From the NCBI RefSeq assembly GCF_001718195.1, contig NZ_MCNV01000001.1, positions 124,001-188,000 on the forward strand: a stretch of 64,000 nucleotides of DNA. The letters run 5' to 3'. The notes under the pieces were generated by a model. That model was given only the letters and a program-made list of their open reading frames with translations. It had not been told where the DNA came from and searched no databases. Below, one piece after another: positions 16,407 through 26,942 of this stretch. The DNA is from Paraburkholderia nodosa. Its GTDB lineage: Bacteria; Pseudomonadota; Gammaproteobacteria; Burkholderiales; Burkholderiaceae. Position 1 is the stretch's first letter. Each line of letters starts with the position of its first letter. A program made the position numbers and the translations under genes.

Positions 16407-18008
16407 TCAAAGCTCGTGGCGCAGCTTGTCGGCCAGCTTCAGCGACAGCGCGGCAATCGTCAGCGTGCAGTTCACCGAGGCGGCCGAGGGCATCACCGCG
16501 CTGCTGGCGACGAACAGATTCGCATGATCGTGCGTGCGGCAATCGGCATCGACGACCGAATCGGCGGCGTTCGCGCCCATGATCGTCGTGCCCATGATGT
16601 GATTGTTGGGCGCGAAGGTATCGTCGAATGCGATGTCCGTGCCGCCGAAAAGCTGCGCGATCTGCGCATAGAGTTCATGCGTGTTCGCCGCGCTCTTCTT
16701 GACGTAATCGTTGATCGAGTAATAGATCTCGGGCTGTGGAATGCCGAGTCCGTCCTTGTGTTCGCTCGAGGGCAGCACGCGGTTCTGCGACTCGGGCAAA
16801 TGCTCGTGGAAACTGTTGATGGTGAGCGTGCGCGACGTGCGCTCGCGTATCTCCCGGTCCAGTTCCGCGCCGGTCAAGCCATTCGCGATGAGCGCGGCCG
16901 TCACGGCCATGGTGGGCACCCCGTTCGACAGATGCAGTTTCTTCGCGGCATACGCGGAGCGGAACGCACCGTCGCGGAAGTTCACGACCGAGGTCATTTC
17001 CATGGGCCCGCGCCCCGGCCACAGTGGTTCGTTGGCCATGAACGTGATGCCCGTGCCCGGATGATCCATGAGATTGCGGCCCACCTGCCCGGAGCTATTG
17101 CCAATGCCGTGCGCAAACGCGTCGCTCTTCGACATCAGCATGAGCTTGGGCGTCTCGATGCCGTTCGCGGCGAGCACGAAGAGCTTGCCGGTCACACGCG
17201 TGCTTCTGCCGCCTGGATCCTTGTACTGGACGGCGGTAACGAGCCCTTTGTTGTCGGCCTCGATGCGATAGACCACGGCCTGCGGCACGAGCTTCGCGCC
17301 CGCGCGCTCGGCCTTGTCCGCGTGAACCACGCCGTTGTACATCGCACCGATCGGGCAAATCGGCATGCAGTTGTTGTTGCCGCAGCAGGTGGGCCGCGCA
17401 TCGAACGGGCGGCTATTGCGCGCGACCGGCTCGGGCACCACGTGAAAGCCATTCGCATTCAGTACTTGCGAGAAGCGCTGATCCATCCAGGAAAGCGGCA
17501 GCATGCTCATTGGATACGGCTTTGCCCGCGGCGAGCCGAGATCGTACGTCGCGTCCGGTCCGGACACGCCCAGTTCCTCTTCCGCGAGCTGATACCACGG
17601 CTCCAGCGTCTCGTAGGGATAGGGCCAGTCGCGACCCACGCCGTACTGCGTTTTCAAACGAAAGTCCGCCGGCAGCAAGCGCCACGCCGCGGCGGCCCAG
17701 TGCCACGTGGTTCCGCCCACGAGACGCAAATATTGTGAGTTGTACGGATAATCGCCCTTCTGCACGAGATACTCGTTGGGCGGCGCGTATTCGGGATGCG
17801 GCGCGTAGCTCGCAGACGGATACGGCGTGGCGAAATCGGCCTTGGCGGGCGAATTGCGGAAGTTCTCCACGATCTGCCAGCGCGCAACGCGCGGCCCCGC
17901 TTCGAGCAGCACCACGCAAGCGCCGGCCCGGGCGAGCTGGTGCGCCACCAGACTGCCCGCCACGCCGGAACCGACGACGACCACGTCGGCGCAACGTCCT
18001 GTCGCCAT
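16407..18008 (-). CDS. FAD sugar dehydrogenase catalytic subunit (alpha), GMC family
   Basis: A 533-residue GMC oxidoreductase: Rossmann motif VVVGSGVAGSLVAHQL at the N-terminus, FAD-contact GGTTWHWAA, and a C-terminal catalytic His in FAPNNHIMGTTIMG. The segment CCGNNNCMPICPIGAMYNG (about 208-226) supplies the Cys residues that bind a 3Fe-4S cluster in the Burkholderia cepacia glucose dehydrogenase, to which the whole protein is strikingly similar as I recall that sequence. It oxidises a sugar at C1 or a similar position; glucose is the best guess. ATG 18008 is preferred over 18020 because GAGG lies six bases before it. It has no signal peptide and is probably exported with the gamma subunit. 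Confidence 0.9.
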   Translation of the reverse strand: MATGRCADVVVVGSGVAGSLVAHQLARAGACVVLLEAGPRVARWQIVENFRNSPAKADFATPYPSASYAPHPEYAPPNEYLVQKGDYPYNSQYLRLVGGTTWHWAAAAWRLLPADFRLKTQYGVGRDWPYPYETLEPWYQLAEEELGVSGPDATYDLGSPRAKPYPMSMLPLSWMDQRFSQVLNANGFHVVPEPVARNSRPFDARPTCCGNNNCMPICPIGAMYNGVVHADKAERAGAKLVPQAVVYRIEADNKGLVTAVQYKDPGGRSTRVTGKLFVLAANGIETPKLMLMSKSDAFAHGIGNSSGQVGRNLMDHPGTGITFMANEPLWPGRGPMEMTSVVNFRDGAFRSAYAAKKLHLSNGVPTMAVTAALIANGLTGAELDREIRERTSRTLTINSFHEHLPESQNRVLPSSEHKDGLGIPQPEIYYSINDYVKKSAANTHELYAQIAQLFGGTDIAFDDTFAPNNHIMGTTIMGANAADSVVDADCRTHDHANLFVASSAVMPSAASVNCTLTIAALSLKLADKLRHEL

Positions 18009-18078
18009 TGTCGACCTCATCCTTTGGCTTTCGTTGTGGGGGCCTGGCGCGGCCGTGATGTATGTGCCGGTTGCTCCG

Positions 18079-18678
18079 CTATTCGCCTGCGGGTTTGTGC
18101 TTCCAGTGGAACGGCACGTCGCGGCAATACGAGGGAATCGTGAGCACGTCGTTGACGGGGTCGAACATCAACGCCTTTTCGAAGGCCACCACCTGCACCT
18201 TCGGCATCTCGCCCACGAGACCGAGATACCACGCGCGCATGATGTCGCCCACCATCGATGCGAGTTCCGGCTGATCGGGCTTGAGCGCAGCGGTCACGGT
18301 ATCGGAGGGCACGCCGCCATGACCTTGAATCCAGGTGTTGAGCGTGGCGACATTCGCGTCGAACTGACTGCTCGCGTGGCCGAGCGCGGCATAGACGCGC
18401 TTGCCGAGCACGGCGTCGAAGCTCGTGCGGCCAGTGAGGCGCTGCGATAGCTCGATGAAGGCGTCATAGCCGGTACCGGATGCGCTCGCCGAGGTGACCG
18501 CGAAAGCGCGGCCCACGCCGAAAGGCGCGCGCGAGCGCCCGGCAGCCGCGAAGGCGAGCAGCGCCGCTGCGCACGTTCCCGAGACGAAACGCCTGCGGCC
18601 AGGACGGCCGAGGCCCTCAAATACAGCAGGAAGATCGTGCGGCGCCTGAGACATCCCGTGTTGTGTCACCTCTGTCAT
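18079..18678 (-). CDS. Small (gamma) subunit of FAD sugar dehydrogenase, Tat-exported
   Basis: A 199-residue protein of the gluconate-dehydrogenase subunit 3/sorbitol-dehydrogenase small-subunit family. A twin-arginine signal (RRRFVSG at about 28-34 followed by an Ala-rich hydrophobic stretch) is visible; in this enzyme class the small subunit carries the alpha subunit through the Tat pathway as a hitch-hiker. Conserved text includes YDAFIELSQRLTGR and MRAWYLGLVGE. The ATG at 18678 is chosen for CTGGAG upstream; the frame extends 41 codons further without family likeness. First gene of the operon. Confidence 0.85.
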   Translation of the reverse strand: MTEVTQHGMSQAPHDLPAVFEGLGRPGRRRFVSGTCAAALLAFAAAGRSRAPFGVGRAFAVTSASASGTGYDAFIELSQRLTGRTSFDAVLGKRVYAALGHASSQFDANVATLNTWIQGHGGVPSDTVTAALKPDQPELASMVGDIMRAWYLGLVGEMPKVQVVAFEKALMFDPVNDVLTIPSYCRDVPFHWKHKPAGE

Positions 18679-19008
18679 GGGCACTCCAGATGACGTCGAT
18701 CCCGCCAGGTTCCCCTTGGCTGGGGGCGAAACACGCTTGCCGCCGGCGCGGGCGGCGCCTGAAAACAGGCCATACGAAAAACGTTTGCTATCGTCATTCA
18801 ACGCGGATCAATGCATATGCACCGTCGTTGCGCTGACTGCGAGAGCGCGCTTGCGCGTTGCGCAAGCAATATAGCCCCTTATGGCCCGATAAGACAAACC
18901 GAAAGCTTGCATGCCCGGCATAACAGTGAACAGCGCGTCACTCCGGCGGACCGCGCACGGTAGAATCGCCGCAATTGATTGCTAACCCGCGCGACCCCGG
19001 GCCACGCC
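18679..19008. other. Divergent intergenic region, sugar dehydrogenase / DUF1345
   Basis: A gap of 330 bases. It contains the promoter and inverted repeat listed for the dehydrogenase operon; its 5' leader would be about 180 bases. No convincing promoter for the plus-strand DUF1345 gene and no small ORF was recognised. Confidence 0.5.
18849..18897 (-). promoter_or_regulatory. Promoter and operator of the sugar dehydrogenase operon
   Basis: On the minus strand TTGTCT (18892-18897) and TATATT (18868-18873) are 18 bases apart. Directly downstream of the -10 box lies a perfect inverted repeat, GCTTGCGC-GTT-GCGCAAGC (18849-18867), where a bound repressor would block initiation. Confidence 0.5.
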
Positions 19009-19665
19009 ATGAACTTCATACCGCTGGTACTGCGCAACCGGCCGCACTTGATGATCGCCATCGCCGTGGGCGTTGTGCTCGGCTTGCTCTCGCCCGCCTC
19101 GATCCATACTTCCGCGCGCGTCCTGCTCGGCTGGGACGCCACGGTATGGACCTACCTCGTGCTGATCTGGCTACACATGGTGTTAGCAAACGAAGAGAGC
19201 GTGCGCGCGAACGCCCGCCGCGAAGACGAAAACGCGGGGACCGTGCTGTTTCTCATCTGCATCGCAACGGTGGCGAGCATCGTCGCCATCGTCATCGAGC
19301 TGGGTACGACGAAGGATCTCGGCACGGCCTCGAAAGTGCTGCATTCGCTGCTCACGGGGCTCACGCTCATCGGGGCGTGGTTCCTCATTCCCACTATCTT
19401 CACGCTGCATTACGCGCGCCTCTACTACGGTTCCGATCCCAACGAGCCCGCTCTCGCGTTTCCCGACAAAAAGCTCACGCCGAATTACTGGGACTTTCTG
19501 TACTTCTCGTTCACCATCGCCTGCGCGTCGCAAACCGCCGATATCGGCCTGCGCGGGCGCAGCGCGCGGCGCGGCGTGCTCGCGCAATCGATTTTGTCGT
19601 TCTATTTCAACGTTTCTGTGCTAGGCCTGTGCGTGAACATCGCCGCGAGCATGGTCGGTAGCTGA
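19009..19665 (+). CDS. DUF1345 family membrane protein
   Basis: A 218-residue protein with five transmembrane helices (about 10-30, 40-60, 78-98, 110-130, 190-212). Its C-terminal part carries the family-typical [22 protein letters not shown], which resembles an ion-channel pore region, as DUF1345 has been likened to. Function unknown. ATG 19009 is favoured over an upstream in-frame start because the first helix begins immediately after it. Stands alone between the dehydrogenase operon and the glucan operon. Confidence 0.8.
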   Translation: MNFIPLVLRNRPHLMIAIAVGVVLGLLSPASIHTSARVLLGWDATVWTYLVLIWLHMVLANEESVRANARREDENAGTVLFLICIATVASIVAIVIELGTTKDLGTASKVLHSLLTGLTLIGAWFLIPTIFTLHYARLYYGSDPNEPALAFPDKKLTPNYWDFLYFSFTIACASQTADIGLRGRSARRGVLAQSILSFYFNVSVLGLCVNIAASMVGS

Positions 19666-19995
19666 TCCGCTTTTCTCCGCTGCAACCGATACCGGCAATC
19701 GCCGCCGGGTTCTCCGCTCGATTCGGCCGCCTTTGCGCCCAGGCTTTGCGAACATGCGCCTTGCACGCGGCGCCGCGCGCCTGTGTCGCTCATGGGCATG
19801 TGCCTTGCTCGACTCCCCCGCAAGTCGCCACGCGGCGCAAGCGGTTTGGTTCCGGCCTGCTCTTGCACTACTCTGAACAGGTGCCTGTCCACCACGCGCA
19901 GCGCGGCACGCTCCGGCAGCCCCCGGGCGGCGCGATCGCATTTCGGCTAACCCCGACTTGCATCCCCTTCGCCTGACGTACCTGGAATACGACCG
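19666..19995 (+). other. Region upstream of the glucan/trehalose operon
   Basis: A gap of 330 bases that must hold the promoter of the seven-gene operon. The only clear structure is the palindrome ACAGGTGCCTGT (19877-19888). No good -35/-10 pair was found, which may mean an alternative sigma factor. A 76-codon open frame at 19746-19976 looks like chance. Confidence 0.4.
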
Positions 19996-22900
19996 ATGGA
20001 ACCCCCCCACGCCTATGCGCCGCGGATCTACTTCGTCCATTCCGTCCTGGCAGGACCACTCGACGCGTGGCCGGCGCACATCGCCCGCGCGGCGTCGCTT
20101 GGCTTCGATCACGTCCTGATCGGCGCGCTGTTCGCCTCGGGCGCGTCGGGCGACGACCGCATTGTCGCCGATCACGCGCGCCTGAACGCAGCCTTCGGCA
20201 GCCAGCTCTCCGCCGACGACGCCGTGCGCGAACTCGCGCTCGCGGCGCAATCGCGCGGCGTCACGCTGCTCGCCGATCTCGTGCTCGACCGCAGCGCCGC
20301 TGACGGCGTGCTCTACGCTGCGCATCCCGAATGGTTCCATCCCTTCGAGCCCGAAGACGCGCGCCTCGACCCACGCCACGGCCATAGCGAAGCCAACGTG
20401 GCCTATGCCGATTTCGAGCGCGCGAGCGCGCCGCTCATCGCATGGTGGACGGCGCGCGCCATCGCGCTCGTCGAAGCGGGCATCGGCGGCTTTCGCGTGG
20501 ACTCGCCGCACCGCACGCCGCCCCACGTGCTACGCGCGATCTTCGATGCCGTACGCGCACGCTTTCCGCAAGCGCGCTGGCTCGCCGCGACACCAGGCCT
20601 GCCGCGCGAAGCGATCACGCACCTCGAAGGTGCGGGCTTCGACGCCGCCTTCTCCTCGCTGCGCTGGTGGGACTTCTCGTCGAGCTGGATGGTCGAGGAG
20701 CATGCCGCATTGCGCCGCGTAGGCTCACCGATAACGTTTCCAGAAGCGCCCTATGGTGCGCGCTACGCGCACGATCAGGAAGGCGCCGCCGATGCGCGCG
20801 CGGTCGAGCGCGCCTATCGCCGCATGCTGCGCGCGGCAGCGGCACTCGGCACCGGCTGGCTCATGCCGATGGGTTTCGAATATGGCGTGGACGAAGCGAC
20901 CTCGCACAGCGGCAACAGCACGCAGACGTGGGAAGCAGCGAAAGCCCGCGCGCCCTTCGATCTGAGCGCCGATGTCGCGCACGCCAACGCGCTGCAACGC
21001 GAAACGTGGGCGCTGCAGACCAACGGTGAACTGCGCGCACTCAGTGGCCCTGGCGCCAGCGTCGCGGCGCTCTTGCGCGGCGACCGCGCGGACCTGCGCG
21101 ACGCGCAAGACGCCATCCTCACGCTCATCAATCCCGCGCTCGCCGCGCCTGTGCGCGTGGATCTCGCGCGCCTGCTCGACGGTGTGCCCGGCGGCTTCAC
21201 GCGCTTCGCGCCGCTCGACGCCGAAACGCTGCGCGGCGCACGCCTGCCCGCGCCGCGCGACGCGAGCGCTATTCCCGATGCGTTCACGCTGCCCGCGGGT
21301 GCATGCTGGATGTTCCGCGCGCTCGCGAGTCCGCTCGTAGTGCTCGCGCCGCCCGAAGATCGCGGCAAGACCGACACGAGTGGACACAAGAGCGTGCTCG
21401 AAGCGATCGCCGCGCCGCGTATTGCCATCGAGAGCGCGCAGCCCTCGGTCGATCACGGCCGCTTCGCCGCGAAGCGCACCGTCGGCGAGCGCTGCGAAGT
21501 GCGCGCGGCCATCTTCGCCGAGGGCCACGACCGCATCGACGCCGCCGTGCTCTGGCGCGCCGCCGACGAAACCGCCTGGCACGAGTCGCCGATGACGCCC
21601 GTGCCGCCCGCGGGCACCGACCTGTGGGCGGGCCACATTCCGCTCGATCGCATCGGACGCTACGAATACGTCGTGATTGCCTGGCGCGACGACTTCGCCT
21701 CGCTTGCGGAACATCTGCACAAGAAGCGCGCGGCGAGCCAGCCCGTCGATCTTGAACTGGAAGAAGCGAGCCGCCTGTTCGCGCTCGTGCTCGCCACTGC
21801 GGAAACATCGGGCTCGGGCGACGACGACCAGAAGCGCAACAACGAAACGCTCGACGCCATCGTCAAGCGCTTCATTGCTGCGGACACCGAAACACGCTGC
21901 GCGATCATCGCCGCGCCTGCGACCGCTGCGGCCGTGCGCGCCGCGCGCCACCGCCCGTTTCTCTCGCGCGACACAATCGTCAATCGCGTGGATGCGGAGC
22001 GCGGCGCCGCACACTTCGCGAGCTGGTACGAGATCTTCCCGCGCTCGATGAGCGACGACGAATCGCGCCACGGCACCTTCGACGACGTGATCGCGAAGAT
22101 GCCGCGCATCCGCGAAATGGGCTTCGACGTGCTGTACTTCCCGCCGATCCACCCCATCGGCCTCGCCAACCGCAAGGGGCGCAACAACACGCTCAATGCG
22201 CAGCCCGGCGACGTGGGCAGCCCCTACGCGATCGGCGCGGCCGAAGGCGGCCATACCGCGGTGCATCCGCAACTGGGCACGCTCGAGGACTTCTGCCGCA
22301 TGCTCGCCGCGGCGCGCGAACAAGGCCTCGAAATCGCGCTCGACTTCGCGATTCAATGCTCGCCCGACCACCCGTGGCTGAAGGCGCATCCCACCTGGTT
22401 CGCATGGCGGCCCGACGGCACGCTGCGCTACGCCGAAAATCCGCCGAAGAAGTACCAGGACATCGTGAACCCCGAGTTCTACGCGCACGACGCGAAGCCT
22501 GGTTTGTGGCTCGCGCTGCGCGACGCGATCCTGTTCTGGGTGGACACGGGCGTGCGCATTTTCCGCGTGGACAATCCGCACACGAAGCCGTTGCCGTTCT
22601 GGGAATGGATGATCGCCGATGTGCGCGCGCGCCACCCCGACGTGATCTTCCTCTCCGAAGCCTTCACGCGGCCGCGCCTCATGTACCGGCTCGCCAAGCT
22701 CGGCTTCTCGCAGTCATACACGTATTTCACGTGGCGCGAATCGAAACGCGATTTCACCGAGTACCTCACGGAACTCACACAAACCGAGGTGCGCGACTTC
22801 TATCGGCCTAACTTCTTCGTCAACACGCCCGACATCAATCCGCGCCATCTGCAGACTGGCGCGCGTTCGAGCTTCCTGATCCGCGCCGCGCTGGCTGCGA

Positions 22901-23490
22901 CGCTTTCCGGGCTGTGGGGCGTTTACTGCGGCTTCGAGCTGTGCGAAGGGCGCGCCATGCCCAATTCGGAGGAATATCTGGACTCCGAAAAATATCAACT
23001 GCGCGCATGGGACTGGCATCGCCCCGGCAACATCGTCGCGGAGATCGCCACGCTCAACCGCATCCGGCGCGCCAACCCGGCGCTGCACACGCATCTCGGC
23101 ATCACGTTCCTCGACGCGCGCAACGACTCGCTGCTCTGCTTCGAGAAGGCCACGCCCGCGCGCGACAACGTGCTCGTCGTGGCCATCAACCTCGATGCCT
23201 TCAACGAGCAGGGCGCCGACTTCGAACTTTCGTGGGCGACGTTCCAGCGCTGGCACCTCGACGACCACGCCCCCCTCAATGTGATCGACGAAACGACGGG
23301 CGAGCGCTTCGAGTGGCGTGGGCGCTGGCAGCACGTGCGGCTCGACCCGCATGCGCGCCCGTTCGCGATCTGGCGCATCGAGCCCGCGACGGGCCTGCCG
23401 CGCGAAGAACCGCTGCCTGAACACGCCGATGAGCACATCGAGGGCCATCCCGAACTGGACGCGGACTTCCCGCCCGGAGGAGCGACATGA
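19996..23490 (+). CDS. glgE: Maltose-1-phosphate maltosyltransferase GlgE with extra N-terminal pseudo-amylase domain
   Basis: A 1164-residue protein. Residues about 480-1150 are GlgE, which adds maltosyl units from maltose-1-phosphate to alpha-1,4-glucans: FFPPIHPIGLANRKGRNN-like text, nucleophile Asp 859 in FRVDNPHTKP and acid/base Glu 888 in FLSEAFTRP. GlgE is usually about 650-700 residues; here about 430 further residues precede it and form a GH13-like domain with FRVDSPHRTPP (Asp 169) but WLAATPG where the Glu should be (Ala 198). First gene of the operon, overlapping treS by four bases. Start ATG 19996 gives a family-like N-terminus. Confidence 0.93.
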   Translation: MEPPHAYAPRIYFVHSVLAGPLDAWPAHIARAASLGFDHVLIGALFASGASGDDRIVADHARLNAAFGSQLSADDAVRELALAAQSRGVTLLADLVLDRSAADGVLYAAHPEWFHPFEPEDARLDPRHGHSEANVAYADFERASAPLIAWWTARAIALVEAGIGGFRVDSPHRTPPHVLRAIFDAVRARFPQARWLAATPGLPREAITHLEGAGFDAAFSSLRWWDFSSSWMVEEHAALRRVGSPITFPEAPYGARYAHDQEGAADARAVERAYRRMLRAAAALGTGWLMPMGFEYGVDEATSHSGNSTQTWEAAKARAPFDLSADVAHANALQRETWALQTNGELRALSGPGASVAALLRGDRADLRDAQDAILTLINPALAAPVRVDLARLLDGVPGGFTRFAPLDAETLRGARLPAPRDASAIPDAFTLPAGACWMFRALASPLVVLAPPEDRGKTDTSGHKSVLEAIAAPRIAIESAQPSVDHGRFAAKRTVGERCEVRAAIFAEGHDRIDAAVLWRAADETAWHESPMTPVPPAGTDLWAGHIPLDRIGRYEYVVIAWRDDFASLAEHLHKKRAASQPVDLELEEASRLFALVLATAETSGSGDDDQKRNNETLDAIVKRFIAADTETRCAIIAAPATAAAVRAARHRPFLSRDTIVNRVDAERGAAHFASWYEIFPRSMSDDESRHGTFDDVIAKMPRIREMGFDVLYFPPIHPIGLANRKGRNNTLNAQPGDVGSPYAIGAAEGGHTAVHPQLGTLEDFCRMLAAAREQGLEIALDFAIQCSPDHPWLKAHPTWFAWRPDGTLRYAENPPKKYQDIVNPEFYAHDAKPGLWLALRDAILFWVDTGVRIFRVDNPHTKPLPFWEWMIADVRARHPDVIFLSEAFTRPRLMYRLAKLGFSQSYTYFTWRESKRDFTEYLTELTQTEVRDFYRPNFFVNTPDINPRHLQTGARSSFLIRAALAATLSGLWGVYCGFELCEGRAMPNSEEYLDSEKYQLRAWDWHRPGNIVAEIATLNRIRRANPALHTHLGITFLDARNDSLLCFEKATPARDNVLVVAINLDAFNEQGADFELSWATFQRWHLDDHAPLNVIDETTGERFEWRGRWQHVRLDPHARPFAIWRIEPATGLPREEPLPEHADEHIEGHPELDADFPPGGAT

Positions 23491-26400
23491 AACGCGACCC
23501 CGCTACCCACGAGCCTGTCGCAACGAACGTGCAGACCGTCACGCGAGACTCGACCGCACACGATCCACACCATGAGGAACGCGGCACGCAACGGCGCGGC
23601 AAGGCGTCGATGCTGTCCGACGACCCGCTCTGGTACAAGGACGCGATCATCTATCAGGTGCACGTGAAATCGTTCTTCGACGCGAACAATGATGGCGTGG
23701 GCGACTTCCCTGGCCTGCTCGCGAAACTCGATTACATTGCCAGCCTCGGCGTCACGGCGATCTGGCTGCTGCCGTTCTACCCCTCGCCGCGCCGCGACGA
23801 CGGCTACGACATCGCCGACTATCGCAACGTGCACCCCGACTACGGCCAGCTCGCCGACGTGCGCCGCTTCATTCAGGAAGCGCATGCGCGCGGCATGCGC
23901 GTGATCACCGAACTGGTCATCAACCATACCTCTGACCAGCACCCGTGGTTCCAGCGCGCGCGGCGCGCCAAGCCCGGCTCGAATCATCGCAACTACTACG
24001 TGTGGTCCGACACCGACCAGAAGTACCTGGGCACGCGCATCATCTTCATCGACACGGAGCCGTCCAACTGGACGCACGACCCCGTGGCCGGCGCGTACTA
24101 CTGGCACCGCTTCTATTCGCACCAGCCCGACCTGAACTTCGACAATCCGGCCGTGCTGCGCGAAGTGCTGCAGGTCATGCGCTTCTGGCTCGACATGGGT
24201 ATCGACGGGCTGCGTCTGGACGCCGTGCCCTATCTCGTGGAGCGCGAAGGCACGAACAACGAGAACCTGCCCGAAACGCACGGCATTCTCAAACGGATCC
24301 GCGCGGCCATCGACGAGCACTACCCGAACCGCATGCTGCTGGCCGAAGCGAACCAGTGGCCGGAAGATGTGCAGGAGTACTTCGGTAACGAAGACGAATG
24401 CCACATGGCGTTCCACTTCCCGCTCATGCCGCGCCTCTACATGGCGATTGCGAGCGAGGACCGCTTCCCGATTCTCGACATCATGAAGCAGACGCCGGAC
24501 TTGCTGCCGAGCTGCCAGTGGGCGATCTTCCTGCGCAATCACGACGAACTCACGCTCGAAATGGTGACGGACTCCGAGCGCGATTACCTCTGGAACACCT
24601 ACGCGAGCGACCGGCGCGCGCGCCTGAACCTCGGCATTCGCCGGCGTCTCGCGCCGCTCATGGAGCGCGACCGCCGCCGCATCGAACTCATCAACTCGCT
24701 GCTGCTCTCCATGCCCGGCACGCCCGTGATCTATTACGGCGACGAACTCGGCATGGGCGACAACATCCACCTGGGCGACCGCGACGGCGTGCGCACGCCG
24801 ATGCAGTGGTCGTCGGACCGCAATGGCGGCTTCTCGCGCGCCGACCCCGAACAGCTCGTGTTGCCGCCGCTCATGGGCTCGCTCTATGGGTACGACGCCA
24901 TCAACGTCGAAGCGCAAAGCCGCGATCCGCATTCGCTGCTCAACTGGACGCGTCGCATGCTCGCCACGCGCCGCGCAAAGCAGGCGTTCGGGCGCGGCAC
25001 GATCCGCTTCCTGCGGCCCGCGAACCGCAAGATTCTCGCGTACCTGCGCGAGATGCCCGGCGAAGCGCCGATCCTCTGTGTGGCGAACCTCTCACGCGCG
25101 CCACAGGCGGTGGAACTCGATCTTTCCGAATTCGCGGGCATGTCCCCCGTCGAAATGACGGCCGACTCCGTGTTTCCGGCCATCGGGCAACTGCCTTATC
25201 TGCTGACTTTCCCGCCCTACGGCTTCCTGTGGTTCCTCCTGAGCGCCGGCGATCAGCGGCCTTCGTGGAGCCAGCCGACTTCGGAGCAATTGCCCGAGTT
25301 CGTGACCGTGGTGATCCGCGAAGGGCAAACCGGTGCGACGCCCGAAAACGTGCGGCTGCTCGAATCGGAAGTGCTGCCTTCGTGGCTCTCGCGTCGCCGC
25401 TGGTTCGCCTCCAAGGACAAGCCGCTGCGCTCCGTGCGCCTCGCGGCGCTCACGACGATTTACGGCGCGGGCTTCGCGTTCACAGAAATCGAGGCCGAGC
25501 TGGCGGACGGCACGAGCGAGCGCTACGTCCTGCCGATCGCGATTACCTGGGGCACCGAAATCACCACGCCGCTGCATATTCAGCTCGCGCTCTCGCGCGT
25601 GCGGCGCGGCCGCACGGTGGGCTATCTCACGGATGCGTTCTCGCTGCCGTGGTTCGCCTATGGCGTGCTGCGCAAGCTGCGCGAGCGCGCCACGGTACCC
25701 ACCGTGCAGCAGAGCACGATCCGCTTCGAGCCGACCGAGCGACTCGACGAACTCGACCTTGGCGAGACGCCGGAGGTGCGCTGGCTCGCCGCTGAGCAGA
25801 GCAACAGCTCGCTCGTGATCGCGGAAACCCTCGTGCTCAAGATCGTGCGCCGGCTGATGGCGGGCGTGCACCCCGAAGCGGAAATGAGCCGCTACCTCAC
25901 GAAGCTCGGCTACGCGAACACGGCGCCGCTCTATGGCGAAGTGGTGCGTGTCGATCCCGCGGGCGTACCGCATACGCTCATCATCGTGCAGGGTTTCATC
26001 GACAATCAGGGCAATGCGTGGGACTGGGCGCTCGACTATCTGCGCCGCACGATCGACGAACTCGCGCTCGCCGTGGACGACGACACGAGCGTCGACCAGG
26101 CGCACGAGGAGGAAGCCGTGCACGGCTACTGCGCGGTGATCGGTGCCATCGGCAAGCGCCTGGGCGAGTTGCACGCGATGCTCTCCCAACCCAGCGACGA
26201 CGAAGCCTTCGCGCCCGTTGCCGCCACCCCCGACGACGTGCGCAACTGGATTGCCGACACCAAGACCATGCTCAACGAAGCACTCGACATCGTCGCGCAG
26301 CATACGGGCGAAGACGAGCAAACGCTCGACGAAGACGCGCGCGACCTCGCGCGCAGCCTTATCGATCGCCGCAAGGCGCTCGTCGCGAAGATCGACGAAC

Positions 26401-26942
26401 TCGTGCCCGACGACACCAAGGCCGCGCGCATCCGCATCCACGGCGATTTCCACCTGGGCCAGGTCCTGCTTTCCCAGGGCGACGCGTATTTGATCGACTT
26501 CGAAGGCGAGCCCGCGCGAGCGCTCGACTACCGGCGCGCCAAGACCTCGCCGCTGCGCGACGTGGCGGGCCTGTTGCGCTCGCTCTCGTATGCGGGCGCC
26601 GCCGCGCAATCGACGCTCGAAAACGCGCCGCAGCAAGTCGTCGATCGCAAGCGCGCCCTGTTCGAGCGCTTCCGCGGCTATGCGGCCGAAGCATTCCTGA
26701 GCCAGTACCGCGCGGCCGTGGCAGAAGGACCGCTCACGCTCGTCAGCGCTTCGCACGAGCAGGCGCTGCTCGACCTGTTCCTGATCGAGAAAGCGGCTTA
26801 CGAGATCCGCTACGAGGCGGCCAACCGCCCCACCTGGCTCGCGTTGCCGGTACGCGGTCTCGCGGCGCTGGCGGCACGCGTGCTCGGACTCACCCCTACG
26901 CAGTCCACGCAATCGCATTCCGGCGGAGGTGGCCATGGTTGA
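23487..26942 (+). CDS. treS: Trehalose synthase-maltokinase fusion (TreS-Mak)
   Basis: A 1151-residue bifunctional protein. Residues about 40-590 are TreS (GH13), which interconverts trehalose and maltose: nucleophile Asp 245 (LRLDAVPYL), acid/base Glu 287 (LLAEANQW), Asp 353 (RNHDELT). Residues about 600-1130 are maltokinase (Pep2), with the phosphotransferase loop IHGDFHLGQ (about 985) and Mg-binding DFEGEP (about 1006), making maltose-1-phosphate for GlgE. The N-terminal 35 residues are a variable charged leader. ATG overlaps the glgE stop and the glgB ATG lies inside its end, so three steps of the GlgE pathway are translationally linked. Confidence 0.95.
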   Translation: MKRDPATHEPVATNVQTVTRDSTAHDPHHEERGTQRRGKASMLSDDPLWYKDAIIYQVHVKSFFDANNDGVGDFPGLLAKLDYIASLGVTAIWLLPFYPSPRRDDGYDIADYRNVHPDYGQLADVRRFIQEAHARGMRVITELVINHTSDQHPWFQRARRAKPGSNHRNYYVWSDTDQKYLGTRIIFIDTEPSNWTHDPVAGAYYWHRFYSHQPDLNFDNPAVLREVLQVMRFWLDMGIDGLRLDAVPYLVEREGTNNENLPETHGILKRIRAAIDEHYPNRMLLAEANQWPEDVQEYFGNEDECHMAFHFPLMPRLYMAIASEDRFPILDIMKQTPDLLPSCQWAIFLRNHDELTLEMVTDSERDYLWNTYASDRRARLNLGIRRRLAPLMERDRRRIELINSLLLSMPGTPVIYYGDELGMGDNIHLGDRDGVRTPMQWSSDRNGGFSRADPEQLVLPPLMGSLYGYDAINVEAQSRDPHSLLNWTRRMLATRRAKQAFGRGTIRFLRPANRKILAYLREMPGEAPILCVANLSRAPQAVELDLSEFAGMSPVEMTADSVFPAIGQLPYLLTFPPYGFLWFLLSAGDQRPSWSQPTSEQLPEFVTVVIREGQTGATPENVRLLESEVLPSWLSRRRWFASKDKPLRSVRLAALTTIYGAGFAFTEIEAELADGTSERYVLPIAITWGTEITTPLHIQLALSRVRRGRTVGYLTDAFSLPWFAYGVLRKLRERATVPTVQQSTIRFEPTERLDELDLGETPEVRWLAAEQSNSSLVIAETLVLKIVRRLMAGVHPEAEMSRYLTKLGYANTAPLYGEVVRVDPAGVPHTLIIVQGFIDNQGNAWDWALDYLRRTIDELALAVDDDTSVDQAHEEEAVHGYCAVIGAIGKRLGELHAMLSQPSDDEAFAPVAATPDDVRNWIADTKTMLNEALDIVAQHTGEDEQTLDEDARDLARSLIDRRKALVAKIDELVPDDTKAARIRIHGDFHLGQVLLSQGDAYLIDFEGEPARALDYRRAKTSPLRDVAGLLRSLSYAGAAAQSTLENAPQQVVDRKRALFERFRGYAAEAFLSQYRAAVAEGPLTLVSASHEQALLDLFLIEKAAYEIRYEAANRPTWLALPVRGLAALAARVLGLTPTQSTQSHSGGGGHG

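Noticed and set aside
19840..19880. A sigma-54 promoter in front of glgE (GG ... TTGCA)
   Set aside because: The distance between the GG and GC elements is nine bases, not ten, and the -24 box is otherwise poor.
19746..19976. 76-codon frame before glgE
   Set aside because: Cys/Pro/His-rich random-looking sequence, no ribosome-binding site, no family likeness.
20725..22635. 636-codon minus-strand open frame opposite glgE
   Set aside because: Same antisense effect; no recognisable domain and no ribosome-binding site.
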